Shown here in pieces: positions 8,425 to 20,039 of a DNA stretch of 64,000 bases; positions within the stretch are counted from its first letter, which is position 1; each line of letters starts with the position of its first letter. The notes beneath the pieces are model-generated. The model was not told the DNA's origin. It saw only the letters and a list, made by a program, of their open reading frames with translations, and did not search any database. The translations under genes were made by a program, and so were the position numbers. Origin of the DNA: Glycomyces tenuis DSM 44171 (GTDB lineage Bacteria > Actinomycetota > Actinomycetes > Mycobacteriales > Micromonosporaceae); contig NZ_ATYW01000005.1 of the NCBI RefSeq assembly GCF_000427885.1, positions 1-64,000 of the forward strand, written 5' to 3'.

Positions 8425-9171
8425 ATGCACGCCGCAGCACCGTACCCGCCCGGCGCGCCGACCGTGGCGGTGGTCCTGGCCGGGGGGACGGGCGCCCGGA
8501 TGGGCGCGCCGGTCCCGAAGCAGCTGCTCGAGGTGGGCGGCAAGCCGGTGCTCCAGCACACGCTGGAGGCCTTCGAGGCCGCGCCGGAGGTCGACCGGAT
8601 CGTGGTGGTGATGGCTGCGGGCCACCATCGCGCGGTGGCCCCGATCGCCGAGGCGGCGGGGGCGGGGAAGCTGGCCGGGGTCATCGCGGGAGGGGCCGAC
8701 CGCAGCGCCTCATCGCGCGCGGCGATCGACTGGGCCCGGCGCCTGCTCGGCCCCGGCGAGGACTGCAAGCTGCTGCTGCACGACGCGGCCCGGATGCTCG
8801 TCTCGGGGCGGATCATCGCCGAGGTCGCCGCCGCGCTGGACCGGCACGACGCGGTCGGCGTGGCCGTGGCCTCCTCGGACACCGTCATCGAGGTCAGGGC
8901 CGAGGGCGGGCGGGAGTTCGTCGCGTCCGTGCCCGAGCGGGCCGCGCTGCGACGGGTGCAGACCCCGCAGGGCTTCCGCCTGTCGGTGATCGAGGCGGCC
9001 TACGCGGCGGCGGCGGCCGATCCGGCCTTCAAGGCGACCGACGACTGCTCGGTGGTGCTGCGATACCTGCCGCACGTGCCGGTCGCCGTCGTCGCCGGCG
9101 AGGAGCGCAACCTGAAGGTCACCGAGCCGCTCGACCTGGTCGTGGCCGAGGCGCTGCTCGAACAGCCTTAG
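8425..9171 (+). CDS. IspD/TarI-family cytidylyltransferase
   Basis: 248 aa. The start is ATG 8425 with AGGAG eight to twelve bases upstream. Motifs in order: VLAGGTGARMG with PKQLLEV (CTP binding), LLHDAARMLV, ASSDTVIEV, VQTPQGFR, ATDDCSVV and NLKVTEPLDLVVAEALL. This is the full IspD/TarI set. IspD makes CDP-methylerythritol; TarI makes CDP-ribitol. There is no ispF beside it, and it sits among teichoic-acid genes, so a polyol-phosphate substrate is favoured, but a housekeeping IspD cannot be excluded. Its stop overlaps the stop of the convergent glycosyltransferase by four bases. Confidence 0.78.
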   Translation: MHAAAPYPPGAPTVAVVLAGGTGARMGAPVPKQLLEVGGKPVLQHTLEAFEAAPEVDRIVVVMAAGHHRAVAPIAEAAGAGKLAGVIAGGADRSASSRAAIDWARRLLGPGEDCKLLLHDAARMLVSGRIIAEVAAALDRHDAVGVAVASSDTVIEVRAEGGREFVASVPERAALRRVQTPQGFRLSVIEAAYAAAAADPAFKATDDCSVVLRYLPHVPVAVVAGEERNLKVTEPLDLVVAEALLEQP

Positions 9172-10334
9172 GCGTGCTCTTTGAGCATCCGCTCGAACAG
9201 CTCCTCGTGGAGGCCGACGACCTGCTCGGGCTCGTAGGCGCGCGCGGTGACCCGGCCGGCCTCGGCGAGGCGGCACCGCAGCTCGCGGTCGTCCATGAGC
9301 CGCGCCAGCGCCTGGGAGAGCGCTTCGACGTTCTTGGACTCGAACAGCAGGCCGTTCTCCTCGTGGTCGATGATCTCGATCGGGCCGTGCTCGACGGCGC
9401 TGGAGACCACGGCGAGCCCCGCGGACATGGCCTCCACGATCACCAGGCCGAAGGCCTCGTAGTGGGAGGTCACGGCCGCGATCGAGGCCTTGCTCCACTC
9501 GTCGTCGAGCGGCGAGACCGGGCCCATGAGCTTGATGCGGGCCCGCAGGCCGTACTCGCCGATGAGCTGCTGGAGCCGCTTGCGCTCGGTGCCGCGGCCG
9601 TAGATGCGCATGCCCCACTCGGGGTAGCGGTGGGCGATCTCGCCGAAGGCCTCGATGAGGGTGTTGAAGCCCTTCATCTTGGCGAGCCGCCCGGCGGCCA
9701 TGATCATCGGCTCGTTCTGCGTCGAGAGCTCGCCCCGGTGGGCGGGGATGGAGTTGGGGATGACCGCGATGCGGTCGGCGCAGTCGGGCAGGGCCTCGCG
9801 GTAGGCCCGCGCGTCGCTCTCGGTGATGGTGACGATCGAGTGGAGGCGGTGGTAGTTGTCCTTGATCAGCTGCCGCACCGGCGGCTTGTAGTTGTCGAGG
9901 TACAGGTGCTCCTGGCCGACCACGATGGTGTCCGGCCGCGCGTACCGGGCGGCGTAGAGGTTGAGCGTCACCTGGGTGGTGACCAGGATGTCGGTGTCGA
10001 CCTTCTCCATGAACTGCTTGACGCGGCGGTCGAACAGCGCCGAGGACTCGCGCATGTTGTTCACCTGGGCGCGGTCGAGGTAGGAATCCCGCTTGGCGCG
10101 GCGCCGGTCCATGAACGACAGTCGCTCACCGCCGTCGCCCGGCTTTCGGACGTCCCACAGGCTGTCCACAGTGATCCGCGGATCGATGTCGAAGTCCGGT
10201 ACTTCCCGGTTGCGGATGCAGGACACGAGAGTCACGTCGTGGCCGCGCTCGACCAGGGCTTCGGCCGTGTTGATCGTGGTCTTGATCGTGCCGCCGATGC
10301 CCCAGATATTGCGGACGAGAAACGTGATTCGCAT
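9168..10334 (-). CDS. GT4-family glycosyltransferase
   Basis: 388 aa, start ATG 10334. The N-terminal acceptor domain begins MRITFLVRNIWGIGGTIKT, with the Gly-rich loop typical of GT-B enzymes. The C-terminal donor domain has AAGRLAKMKGFNTLIEAF and the EX7E-type motif HYEAFGLVIVEAMS. GT4 enzymes are retaining transferases using nucleotide sugars at the cytoplasmic face. The position between an IspD/TarI-like gene and a WlbB-like acetyltransferase points to wall polymer glycosylation or chain assembly. Donor and acceptor are unknown. No transmembrane segment is evident. Confidence 0.85.
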   Translation of the reverse strand: MRITFLVRNIWGIGGTIKTTINTAEALVERGHDVTLVSCIRNREVPDFDIDPRITVDSLWDVRKPGDGGERLSFMDRRRAKRDSYLDRAQVNNMRESSALFDRRVKQFMEKVDTDILVTTQVTLNLYAARYARPDTIVVGQEHLYLDNYKPPVRQLIKDNYHRLHSIVTITESDARAYREALPDCADRIAVIPNSIPAHRGELSTQNEPMIMAAGRLAKMKGFNTLIEAFGEIAHRYPEWGMRIYGRGTERKRLQQLIGEYGLRARIKLMGPVSPLDDEWSKASIAAVTSHYEAFGLVIVEAMSAGLAVVSSAVEHGPIEIIDHEENGLLFESKNVEALSQALARLMDDRELRCRLAEAGRVTARAYEPEQVVGLHEELFERMLKEHA

Positions 10335-10541
10335 GGTGTGAGATCCATTCCCAATGAAGTGATGCCGGAGCCGAGGCGGACCGCGTCCGGCGTGCCCCCC
10401 CGGGCGGTCCCCTTACACAACGCTTGTGACGGCCCGTTGGGTTGCCTCTGGTTCGGCGGAAGTTCACCTGCCGATCCCGGGCGATTCACCGTCGGGTCCG
10501 GATTACACCATATTCACGATTCGCCGCTCTGCGGAGCGGGG

Positions 10542-11159
10542 TCAGGCGGGAGTGGCGGCCGTCCCCTCGGGCTCGAGGGCGCCGTCGCGCTCGACGTAGC
10601 GCTCCCCGCTGCGCGGGCACCGCCACAGGCCCTCGCCCGCCTCGTCCTCCACCAGGCGCTCCCCCGAGCGGCCGACCCAGCCGACGCGCCTTGCCGGGAC
10701 GCCCATCACCAGCGCGTAGGCGGGCACGTCCTTGGTCACGACCGCCCCGGCCGCGACCATCGCCCAGGCGCCGATCCGCACCGGCGCCACGCACACCGCG
10801 CGGGCGCCGATCGAGGCGCCGCGCTCGACGGTCACGCCGACCGCCTCCCAGTCGCCGGCGCGCTTGATCCCGCCGTCGGGCTCGACCGAGCGCGGGTTGT
10901 GGTCGTTGGTGAACACCGCCGCCGGGCCGACGAACACGCCGTCGTCGAGGCGGGCCGGCTCGTAGACCAGCGCGTAGTTCTGCACCTTGACGTTGTCGCC
11001 CATCGCCACGCCGGTGCCGACGTAGGCGCCGCGGCCGATGATGCACCCGTTGCCGAGGACCGCGTCCTCGCGGATCTGGGCGAGGTCCCACACGGACGAG
11101 CCGTCGCCGATCTTCGCCGACTCGGCCACCTGCGCGCTTGGCTGGACTCGATAGCTCAT
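10542..11159 (-). CDS. left-handed beta-helix N-acetyltransferase (WlbB/WbpD-like)
   Basis: 205 aa, start ATG 11159 with GGGAAG just upstream. Residues about 5-155 are hexapeptide repeats (VGTGVAMGDNVKVQNYALV, VGPAAVFTND and others). The catalytic-type His is in FTNDHNPRS. A C-terminal extension contains CPRSGERY, as in WlbB/WbpD homologues. That family acetylates the 3-amino group of UDP-2-acetamido-3-amino-uronate. This matches the WlbA/WlbC-like pair at the left end, although 8.5 kb separates them. The gene follows topA by only 14 bp on the same strand, so it is probably cotranscribed with it, an odd partnership. Confidence 0.85.
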   Translation of the reverse strand: MSYRVQPSAQVAESAKIGDGSSVWDLAQIREDAVLGNGCIIGRGAYVGTGVAMGDNVKVQNYALVYEPARLDDGVFVGPAAVFTNDHNPRSVEPDGGIKRAGDWEAVGVTVERGASIGARAVCVAPVRIGAWAMVAAGAVVTKDVPAYALVMGVPARRVGWVGRSGERLVEDEAGEGLWRCPRSGERYVERDGALEPEGTAATPA

Positions 11160-11173
11160 GACTTCCCGGTCTG

Positions 11174-13888
<2,715 letters not shown>

Positions 13889-13980
13889 TGCTCCCACCTT
13901 CGCTTGGGTTCACTGAAAAATACGCACTCGAATCGTTACGGTAGCTCACGCTCGGCGAACGCGTCCCCTGAGTATGCGGG

Positions 13981-14036
13981 CGCCCCGGCCCGATCGGAAC
14001 CTGCGACTCGCAGGTTCGCCGGAGCGGGCCGGGGCG
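13981..14036. terminator. nested hairpin terminator downstream of hppA
   Basis: The outer arms CGCCCCGGCCCG (13981-13992) and CGGGCCGGGGCG (14025-14036) are perfectly complementary over 12 bp. Inside them, AACCTGCG and CGCAGGTT (13998-14016) form an 8-bp stem with a three-base loop. It lies 22 bp past the hppA stop on the minus strand and upstream of topA, so it should end hppA transcription. There is no T-run, as is common in high-GC actinomycetes. Confidence 0.8.
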
Positions 14037-14058
14037 CGCGGTGCTCTGCCGGGGAGGG

Positions 14059-16377
14059 CTAGCCGACCTTCACGGTCTCACGCTCCTCCTCGGCTCGGTC
14101 TTCCCCCGCTTCCACCAGCGCCGAGCGGCGCTTGCTGACCACGATCGAGGTGACCAGGATGAGCAGCGCCGCACCGGCCACGCTCCAGCGGAGCGCGCCG
14201 GAGGCGTCGTCGCCGACGGTGGCGACCACGACGGCCGGGGCGATGATGAGCGCCACCAGGTTCATGACCTTGAGCAGCGGGTTGATCGCGGGCCCGGCGG
14301 TGTCCTTGAACGGGTCGCCGACGGTGTCGCCGATCACGGCCGCGGCGTGGGCCTCGGAGCCCTTGCCGCCGTGGTTGCCGTCCTCGACGTCCTTCTTGGC
14401 GTTGTCCCAGGCGCCGCCCGAGTTCGCCAGCATGATCGCCATGAGCACGCCGCAGGCGATCGCGCCGGCGAGGTAGGCGGCGAGCGGGCCGACGCCGAGG
14501 CCGAAGCCGACGATGATCGGCGCGGTCACGGCCAGCAGGCCCGGCGTCGCCAGTTCGCGCTGGGCGTCGCGGGTACAGATGTCGACCACGCGGCCGTACT
14601 GGGGGCGCTGCTCGCCGGTCATGATGCCCGGGAAGCGCGCGAACTGGTCGCGGACCTCCTGGACCACGGCGGCGGCGGAGCGGGCCACGGCGTTGACGGC
14701 CAGGCCGGAGAACAGGAACACCACGCTGGCGCCGATGATGAAGCCGACGATGTTGGCCGGGTCGGCGATGCTGAGCGCCTCGAACAGCTCGCCGCCGGCG
14801 AGGCCCTCGGAGGCCACCGCGTCGGTGTAGGAGCCGAACAGGGCGGTCGCGGCCAGCACGGCCGTGGCGATCGCGATGCCCTTGGTGATGGCCTTGGTGG
14901 TGTTGCCGACCGCGTCGAGGTCGGTGAGCGTCTGGGCGGCGTCGCCGTCGACGTCCCCGCTCATCTCCGCGATGCCCTGGGCGTTGTCGCTGATCGGGCC
15001 GAAGGTGTCCATCGCGACGATGACGCCGACGGTGGTCAGCAGGCCGCAGCCGGCGAGCGCGACGGCGAACAGGCTGACGAGCAGGACGCCCCCGCCGAGC
15101 AGGTAGGCGCCGTAGACGGCGGCGGCGATGAGCAGCGCCGAGTACACGGCGGACTCGAGGCCGAGCGAGAAGCCCGAGAGGATGTTCGTGGCCGCGCCGG
15201 TGCGCGTCGAGGCCGAGACGGTCCTGGTGGGCTTGTAGCGCGTGTCGGTGTAGTAGCCGGTCAGGAACATGATGGCCGCGGCGAGCGCGATGCCGATGAC
15301 GACGGCGATGATGGCCAGGCCCTGCGGGCTGACGGGGATCTCCGAGGCGTCGATGCCGGTGCCCAGTTCGGACCAGTCGGCCGGGACGTAGGCGAAGACG
15401 GCGACGGCGGTGAGCGCCGCCGATATGACCGCGGAGATGTAGAAGGCGCGGTTGATGGCGGTGAGCCCGGAGGCGTCGGAGGCCCGCATGCGGGTGATGA
15501 TGACGCCGATGAGGGCGCAGACGATGCCGACGGAGGCCACGATGAGCGGCAGGACGAGGCCGGTCTCGCCGAAGGCGGCGCGGCCGAGGATGAGGCTGGC
15601 GACCAGGACCACGGCGTAGGACTCGAAGAGGTCGGCGGCCATGCCGGCGCAGTCGCCCACGTTGTCGCCGACGTTGTCGGCGATGGTCGCGGGGTTGCGC
15701 GGGTCGTCCTCGGGGATGCCCTGCTCGACCTTGCCGACGAGGTCGGCGCCGACGTCGGCGGCCTTGGTGAAGATGCCGCCGCCGACGCGCATGAACATCG
15801 CCAGCAGGGCGGCGCCGAAGCCGAAGCCCTCCAGGACGACGGGCGCGTCGGACTTGTAGACCAGGACCACGATGGCGGCGCCGAGCAGGCCGAGGCCGAT
15901 GGTCAGGAAGCCGACCACGCCGCCGGTGCGGAACGCCAGGTGCATCGCGCCGACGGCCTTGCCGTCGCGCGCGGCGGCGGCGACGCGGACGTTCGCGCGG
16001 GTGGCGAGGCTCATGCCGGCCCAGCCGATGAAGGCGCTGAAGGCGGCTCCGACCACGAAGAAGAGGCTGCGGCCGATGCGGACGTCGGTCCCGGCGTCGC
16101 CGACCGGCAGCAGGAACAGCAGTACCACGGCGGCGACGACGAAGATCCCGAGCGTGCGGAACTGTCGGCGCAGGTAGGCGGAGGCGCCCTCCTGGACGGC
16201 GCCGGCGATCTCGCGCATCTTGTCGGTGCCGGTGCCCGCGCCGAGGATGCTCTTGACCAGTGCGGCGGCGCTTCCCAGCGCGACCAGCGCGAGCACGGCG
16301 GCCACCACCACGAGGCTCACGTTGGAGCCTGTGAGCTGGCCTACGCCCTCGTCGCCATTGGCGAGCAACGTATGCAT
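14059..16377 (-). CDS. hppA: K+-independent H+-translocating pyrophosphatase
   Basis: 772 aa membrane pyrophosphatase with about 16 hydrophobic segments. ATG 16377 is preceded by GGAGG. Substrate and metal motifs are intact: DVGADLVGKVE (208-218), DNVGDNVGD (234-242) and near the C terminus GDTVGDPFKDTAGP. It couples PPi hydrolysis to proton export. The segment GNTTKA (491-496) has Lys495, the residue that marks the K+-independent subfamily; K+-dependent enzymes have Ala there. The gene is followed by a strong hairpin and preceded by the anti-sigma/BldG pair on the same strand, with a 215-bp gap. Confidence 0.96.
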   Translation of the reverse strand: MHTLLANGDEGVGQLTGSNVSLVVVAAVLALVALGSAAALVKSILGAGTGTDKMREIAGAVQEGASAYLRRQFRTLGIFVVAAVVLLFLLPVGDAGTDVRIGRSLFFVVGAAFSAFIGWAGMSLATRANVRVAAAARDGKAVGAMHLAFRTGGVVGFLTIGLGLLGAAIVVLVYKSDAPVVLEGFGFGAALLAMFMRVGGGIFTKAADVGADLVGKVEQGIPEDDPRNPATIADNVGDNVGDCAGMAADLFESYAVVLVASLILGRAAFGETGLVLPLIVASVGIVCALIGVIITRMRASDASGLTAINRAFYISAVISAALTAVAVFAYVPADWSELGTGIDASEIPVSPQGLAIIAVVIGIALAAAIMFLTGYYTDTRYKPTRTVSASTRTGAATNILSGFSLGLESAVYSALLIAAAVYGAYLLGGGVLLVSLFAVALAGCGLLTTVGVIVAMDTFGPISDNAQGIAEMSGDVDGDAAQTLTDLDAVGNTTKAITKGIAIATAVLAATALFGSYTDAVASEGLAGGELFEALSIADPANIVGFIIGASVVFLFSGLAVNAVARSAAAVVQEVRDQFARFPGIMTGEQRPQYGRVVDICTRDAQRELATPGLLAVTAPIIVGFGLGVGPLAAYLAGAIACGVLMAIMLANSGGAWDNAKKDVEDGNHGGKGSEAHAAAVIGDTVGDPFKDTAGPAINPLLKVMNLVALIIAPAVVVATVGDDASGALRWSVAGAALLILVTSIVVSKRRSALVEAGEDRAEEERETVKVG

Positions 16378-16592
16378 GTTGTTCCTCCAGAGACTGGATG
16401 CGCGCGGCGCGCGCGTACGGGTTCAGTGAAGGCCGCCCGCGCGGGGCGGCGTGCTTCGGGTTCGCGCCCGGCGCCGCGCGCGGTGAGGCGTGCGGCCGCG
16501 CGGCGGCGCGTCTGTCATAACGAGCGGAGTGTAACGATGTGAGGTCTTTGCGAGTGGGGTCGGTCACTGCGGTCCCGTAGGGGCGCGGCGAC

Positions 16593-17102
16593 TCAGTGCT
16601 CGCCGGACTGGGCGCCGCCGGGCAGGGGCCAGCTCATGGAGACGGTGGTGCCCTTCTCGCTGTCGGGACCGGTCACTACCAGGTCTTCGACCAGGCCGCC
16701 GAGGACGATGAGGGTGATCTCCTCCGAGAGGGTCTCCTCTTCGAGCGTGTCGTGATCACTCGGGCGCGCATCGCCGCGGCGGGTGGAGGGCGCGAGGCGG
16801 TCTCGTGTCTGCGCGCGCATATCGCGCGCGTTGTCGGTGATTTTCGCAACGAAACGATCACCGATCGAAAATTCGATGCGCACAAGATCGTCGATCTCTG
16901 AGTCGCGGTGCCGCAGGATCGCTCGCGTGCAGGCCTCGCCGACGGCCTGGCGGACCTCGTCGAGCAGCCCGGTGGCGACCCCGGCGTGCGAGGCGACGTC
17001 GGCGGCCACAAGGCGGGCGGCGCGGACGTAGGCGGCGGCGGGCGTGAACGCGAACCGCACCGTCACCGGTTCAGCGCGGTGGTCGTGCTTGGAGGCGTTC
17101 AC
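16593..17102 (-). CDS. BldG-partner anti-sigma factor, HATPase_c (RsbW-like) fold with degenerate ATP site
   Basis: 169 aa. GTG 17102 overlaps the stop of the STAS gene by four bases. The sequence follows RsbW-type kinases: a helix with VGEACTRAILRH (55-65) in the N-box position and KITDNARDM in the G1-box position, ending EKGTTVSMSW. Two usual features are altered: the N-box Asn is Arg60, and the D.G.G box reads DNARD. ATP binding or kinase activity may be weak or absent. In Streptomyces an RsbW-like protein encoded beside bldG binds BldG and a sigma factor. Part of the gene (about 16830-16890) is AT-richer than its neighbours. Confidence 0.8.
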   Translation of the reverse strand: MNASKHDHRAEPVTVRFAFTPAAAYVRAARLVAADVASHAGVATGLLDEVRQAVGEACTRAILRHRDSEIDDLVRIEFSIGDRFVAKITDNARDMRAQTRDRLAPSTRRGDARPSDHDTLEEETLSEEITLIVLGGLVEDLVVTGPDSEKGTTVSMSWPLPGGAQSGEH

Positions 17103-17512
17103 TCGCTGGGCACCGCTTCCCGGACATCGAGCACCTTGTCCAGGCCGGTCAGGTCGAGGAGCTTGCGGATGCGGGGGTTGGCGCAGACCACCACCAGCGC
17201 GCCTCCCGCGTCGGTGAGCCGGCGGCGGGCGCCGATGAGGACGCCCAGGCCGGTGGAGTCGCAGAACTCGGTGGGCGTCAGGTCGATCGCCACGCGCATG
17301 CGGCCCTCGGCGGAGAGCTGCCTGACGGCTTCGCGCAGCTTCGGTGCGGTGTACATGTCGATCTCTCCGGTCACCGAGATGACCGAGTACGCGCCGACTG
17401 TGGACAGGCTAAGTCCCAGTTCGGGTTCGGGCGTTCCGTCACTGGATGATCCCTTCACGCTCTCTCCCAAGGCTTCGATGTGTCCTGGCGCATAGCGTAC
17501 TGCTTCCGTCAT
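17099..17512 (-). CDS. bldG: STAS-domain anti-sigma factor antagonist, BldG-like
   Basis: 137 aa. The STAS domain runs from about residue 33 to 133. It contains GEIDMYTAPKLREAV, very close to BldG, and the phosphorylation-site loop CDSTGLGVL with Ser86. BldG-type proteins release sigma factors by binding the partner anti-sigma factor when unphosphorylated. Start is uncertain: ATG 17512 has no clear ribosome binding site, whereas GTG 17458 follows GGAGAG. Both leave a 20-35 residue N-terminal extension relative to Streptomyces BldG. The order topA - hppA - anti-sigma - bldG with a divergent helicase is, as I recall, shared with Streptomyces and supports orthology. Confidence 0.82.
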   Translation of the reverse strand: MTEAVRYAPGHIEALGESVKGSSSDGTPEPELGLSLSTVGAYSVISVTGEIDMYTAPKLREAVRQLSAEGRMRVAIDLTPTEFCDSTGLGVLIGARRRLTDAGGALVVVCANPRIRKLLDLTGLDKVLDVREAVPSE

Positions 17513-17640
17513 GGGAGCGTGTCGGGAGCACTGAGCCGACGTATGGGCTCGACCACGCTCGGCGAGGACGCACCTTGTGGCGGGGCGGCCGGCGCGGCCG
17601 GGAGCGCCGCCTGTCGGAGCGTTGCGGCATCATTGACCGC

Positions 17641-19974
17641 GTGTCATCGGACCAGCTGATCAGCGCACTCGGTGCGGACGACGAAGGGCTTCGCCACCTC
17701 AGGCGCGTCCCGCCGCGCCGCTCCGCGCGCACCGCCTGGCCCGAATGGGTGCCCGAGGAGGTGCGCCGGGCGCTGTCCGAGACCGGCATCGTGGAGCCGT
17801 GGCCGCACCAGGCCGAGGCGGCGACGCACGCCTTCGAGGGCCGCGACGTCGTCGTCGCCACCGGCACCGCCTCCGGCAAGAGCCTCGCGTACCTGCTGCC
17901 GGTCCTGACCGAGGCCGCCCTCGACTGCGAGGGCCGCACGCTCTATCTGGCGCCGACGAAGGCGCTCGCCGCCGACCAGGCCAGGGCGGTCGGCGAGTTC
18001 GACGTCGGCGGGCTCATCCCGGCCATCGTCGACGGCGACACGCCGTACGAGCACCGGCAGTGGGCGCAGCGCTTCGCGAACCTGGTGTTCTCCAACCCGG
18101 ACCTCGTCCACCACTCGATGCTGCCGCGCCACCGGTTCTGGCGCTCGCTGCTGTCGAACCTGAAGTACGTCGTGGTCGACGAGTGCCACATCTACCGGGG
18201 CGTGTTCGGCGCGCACGTCGCGCTCACGCTGCGGCGGCTGCTGCGCCTGGCCGAGCACTACGGGGCCTCGCCGACGGTCGTCGCCGCCTCGGCGACGGCC
18301 GCCGAGCCGGCGGCGTCCCTGACGACGCTGACAGGCCGGCCCGCGGTGCAGGTCACCGCCGACTCCTCACCGTCGCCGGGCGCGAGCATCGCCTTGTGGG
18401 AGCCCGAGACGCACCTGATCGAGGGCGAGCCGCAGAAGGCCTCCACGCTCTCGGAGACCGCGCGGATGCTGGCCCAGCTCGTCCAGCGGGGCGTCCGCAC
18501 GCTCGCGTTCGTGCCGTCGCGTCGCGGCGCCGAGATCGTCGCCGCCGAGGCGAAGTCGCGGCTCGGCGCGGACCCGGCCGCGGAGCGCATCGCCGCCTAC
18601 CGGGCCGGGTACCTGCGCGAGCACCGCAGGGACCTGGAGGCCGACCTGCGCGAGGGGCGGCTGCTCGGCGTGGCGACGACGAACGCGCTCGAGCTGGGCA
18701 TCGACGTCACCGGGCTGGACGCTGTCGTCCTGTGCGGCTACCCGGGGCGCCTGGCCTCGTTCTGGCAGCAGGTCGGGCGGGCCGGGCGCGGCGAGACCGA
18801 GGCGCTGGCGATCATGCTCGCCAAGGACGACCCGCTCGACACGTACCTGGTGCACCATCCGGAGGCGATCTTCGAGCGGCCGGTCGAGGCGAGCGTGTGC
18901 GACCCGTCGAACCCGTACGTGCTGGCGGGGCACCTGTGCCTGGCCGCCGAGGAGCTGCCGCTGCGCGAGGCGGACCTGGCGTCGATCCCCGGCAGCCGCG
19001 AGGTGGCCGAGGAGCTGTGCGAACGGAAGCTGCTGCGCCGCAGGCCGGGCGGGCGCTACTACTGGGTGGGTTCGGAGCGCCCGGAGGTGACGCTGCGGGG
19101 CTCGGGGCCGATGGGCATCGACATCGCGGAGATCTCGACGGGGCGGCTCATCGGCACCGTCGACGCGGCCGCCTCGCACCGGCTCGTGCACAACGGGGCG
19201 CTGTACCTGCACCAGGGCGAGTCGTATCTGGTCGACGAGCTGGACCTCGACGACGGGATCGCGCTGGTGCACGCCGCGAAGCCGCCGTGGACGACCAGCG
19301 CGCAGGAGATCACGCACCTGGAGATCCTGAGCACGCGGGAGGTCCGCGAGATGGGCGCGGTGACGATGTGCCTCGGGGAGGTGGAGGTGACCACGAACGT
19401 CATCTCCTACCAGCGCAGGCGCATCCCGACCGGGGAGGTCATCGACACGCAGCTTCTGGACCTGCCGCCGCAGACGCTGCGGACGGTCGCGGTGTGGTGG
19501 ACGGTCGAGCCCGAGGCGCTGGCGGGGGTGGCGGACCTGACCGGCGCGCTGCACGCGGCCGAGCACGCCTCGATCGGGCTGCTGCCGCTGATCGCGACGT
19601 GCGACCGGTGGGACATCGGCGGGCTGTCGACGGCGGCGCACCCGGACACGGAGCTGCCGACGGTGTTCGTCTACGACGGGCACCCGGGCGGGGCGGGCTT
19701 CGCCGAGCAGGCGTTCCGCAAGTGGACGGACTGGCTGGGGGCGACGAGGGACGCCATCGACTCGTGCGACTGCAAGGCGGGATGCCCGAGCTGCATCCAG
19801 AGCCCGAAGTGCGGCAACGGCAACGAGCCGCTGGACAAGACGGGCAGCATCCAGGTCCTGGGCGTGGTCCTGGAAGCCGACGACGGCAGGCCGCCGACGG
19901 TGATCGAGATCGCCAAGCCCACGGAGGCAGCGCCGAAGGAAGAGGAAGACGACCTCTGGCCCGGCGACTTCTGA
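17641..19974 (+). CDS. MrfA/YprA-type superfamily 2 helicase (DEAD/DEAH, DUF1998)
   Basis: 777 aa from GTG 17641. Motif I is ATGTASGKS (about 79-87), motif II VVDECH, motif III SATAA, and motif VI has QQVGRAGRG. The C-terminal third carries the four-cysteine cluster CDCKAGCPSC plus C later in KCGNGN, typical of the MrfA C-terminal (DUF1998) domain. In Bacillus, MrfA works with the exonuclease MrfB in repair of mitomycin-C adducts; no mrfB-like gene is seen here. It is transcribed divergently from the BldG pair (128-bp gap), an arrangement found next to bldG in Streptomyces as well. Confidence 0.9.
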   Translation: MSSDQLISALGADDEGLRHLRRVPPRRSARTAWPEWVPEEVRRALSETGIVEPWPHQAEAATHAFEGRDVVVATGTASGKSLAYLLPVLTEAALDCEGRTLYLAPTKALAADQARAVGEFDVGGLIPAIVDGDTPYEHRQWAQRFANLVFSNPDLVHHSMLPRHRFWRSLLSNLKYVVVDECHIYRGVFGAHVALTLRRLLRLAEHYGASPTVVAASATAAEPAASLTTLTGRPAVQVTADSSPSPGASIALWEPETHLIEGEPQKASTLSETARMLAQLVQRGVRTLAFVPSRRGAEIVAAEAKSRLGADPAAERIAAYRAGYLREHRRDLEADLREGRLLGVATTNALELGIDVTGLDAVVLCGYPGRLASFWQQVGRAGRGETEALAIMLAKDDPLDTYLVHHPEAIFERPVEASVCDPSNPYVLAGHLCLAAEELPLREADLASIPGSREVAEELCERKLLRRRPGGRYYWVGSERPEVTLRGSGPMGIDIAEISTGRLIGTVDAAASHRLVHNGALYLHQGESYLVDELDLDDGIALVHAAKPPWTTSAQEITHLEILSTREVREMGAVTMCLGEVEVTTNVISYQRRRIPTGEVIDTQLLDLPPQTLRTVAVWWTVEPEALAGVADLTGALHAAEHASIGLLPLIATCDRWDIGGLSTAAHPDTELPTVFVYDGHPGGAGFAEQAFRKWTDWLGATRDAIDSCDCKAGCPSCIQSPKCGNGNEPLDKTGSIQVLGVVLEADDGRPPTVIEIAKPTEAAPKEEEDDLWPGDF

Positions 19975-20039
19975 CCTCCACCGCGCACCGAATCTCGTCT
20001 ATGATCTTCCCCGATCCCTGAACCCCCTCGGAGCGACAA

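Noticed and set aside
8425-9171. Naming this gene ispD outright
   Set aside because: Motifs fit both IspD and TarI, ispF is not adjacent and the location is a wall-polymer locus, so the symbol was left empty.
14041-16542. Very long open frames antisense to hppA, and similar ones antisense to topA (11621-14062) and ugd (30242-31972)
   Set aside because: They are shadows produced by the high GC of real genes. Their translations are repetitive in Asp, Gly, Arg and Val with no family motifs.
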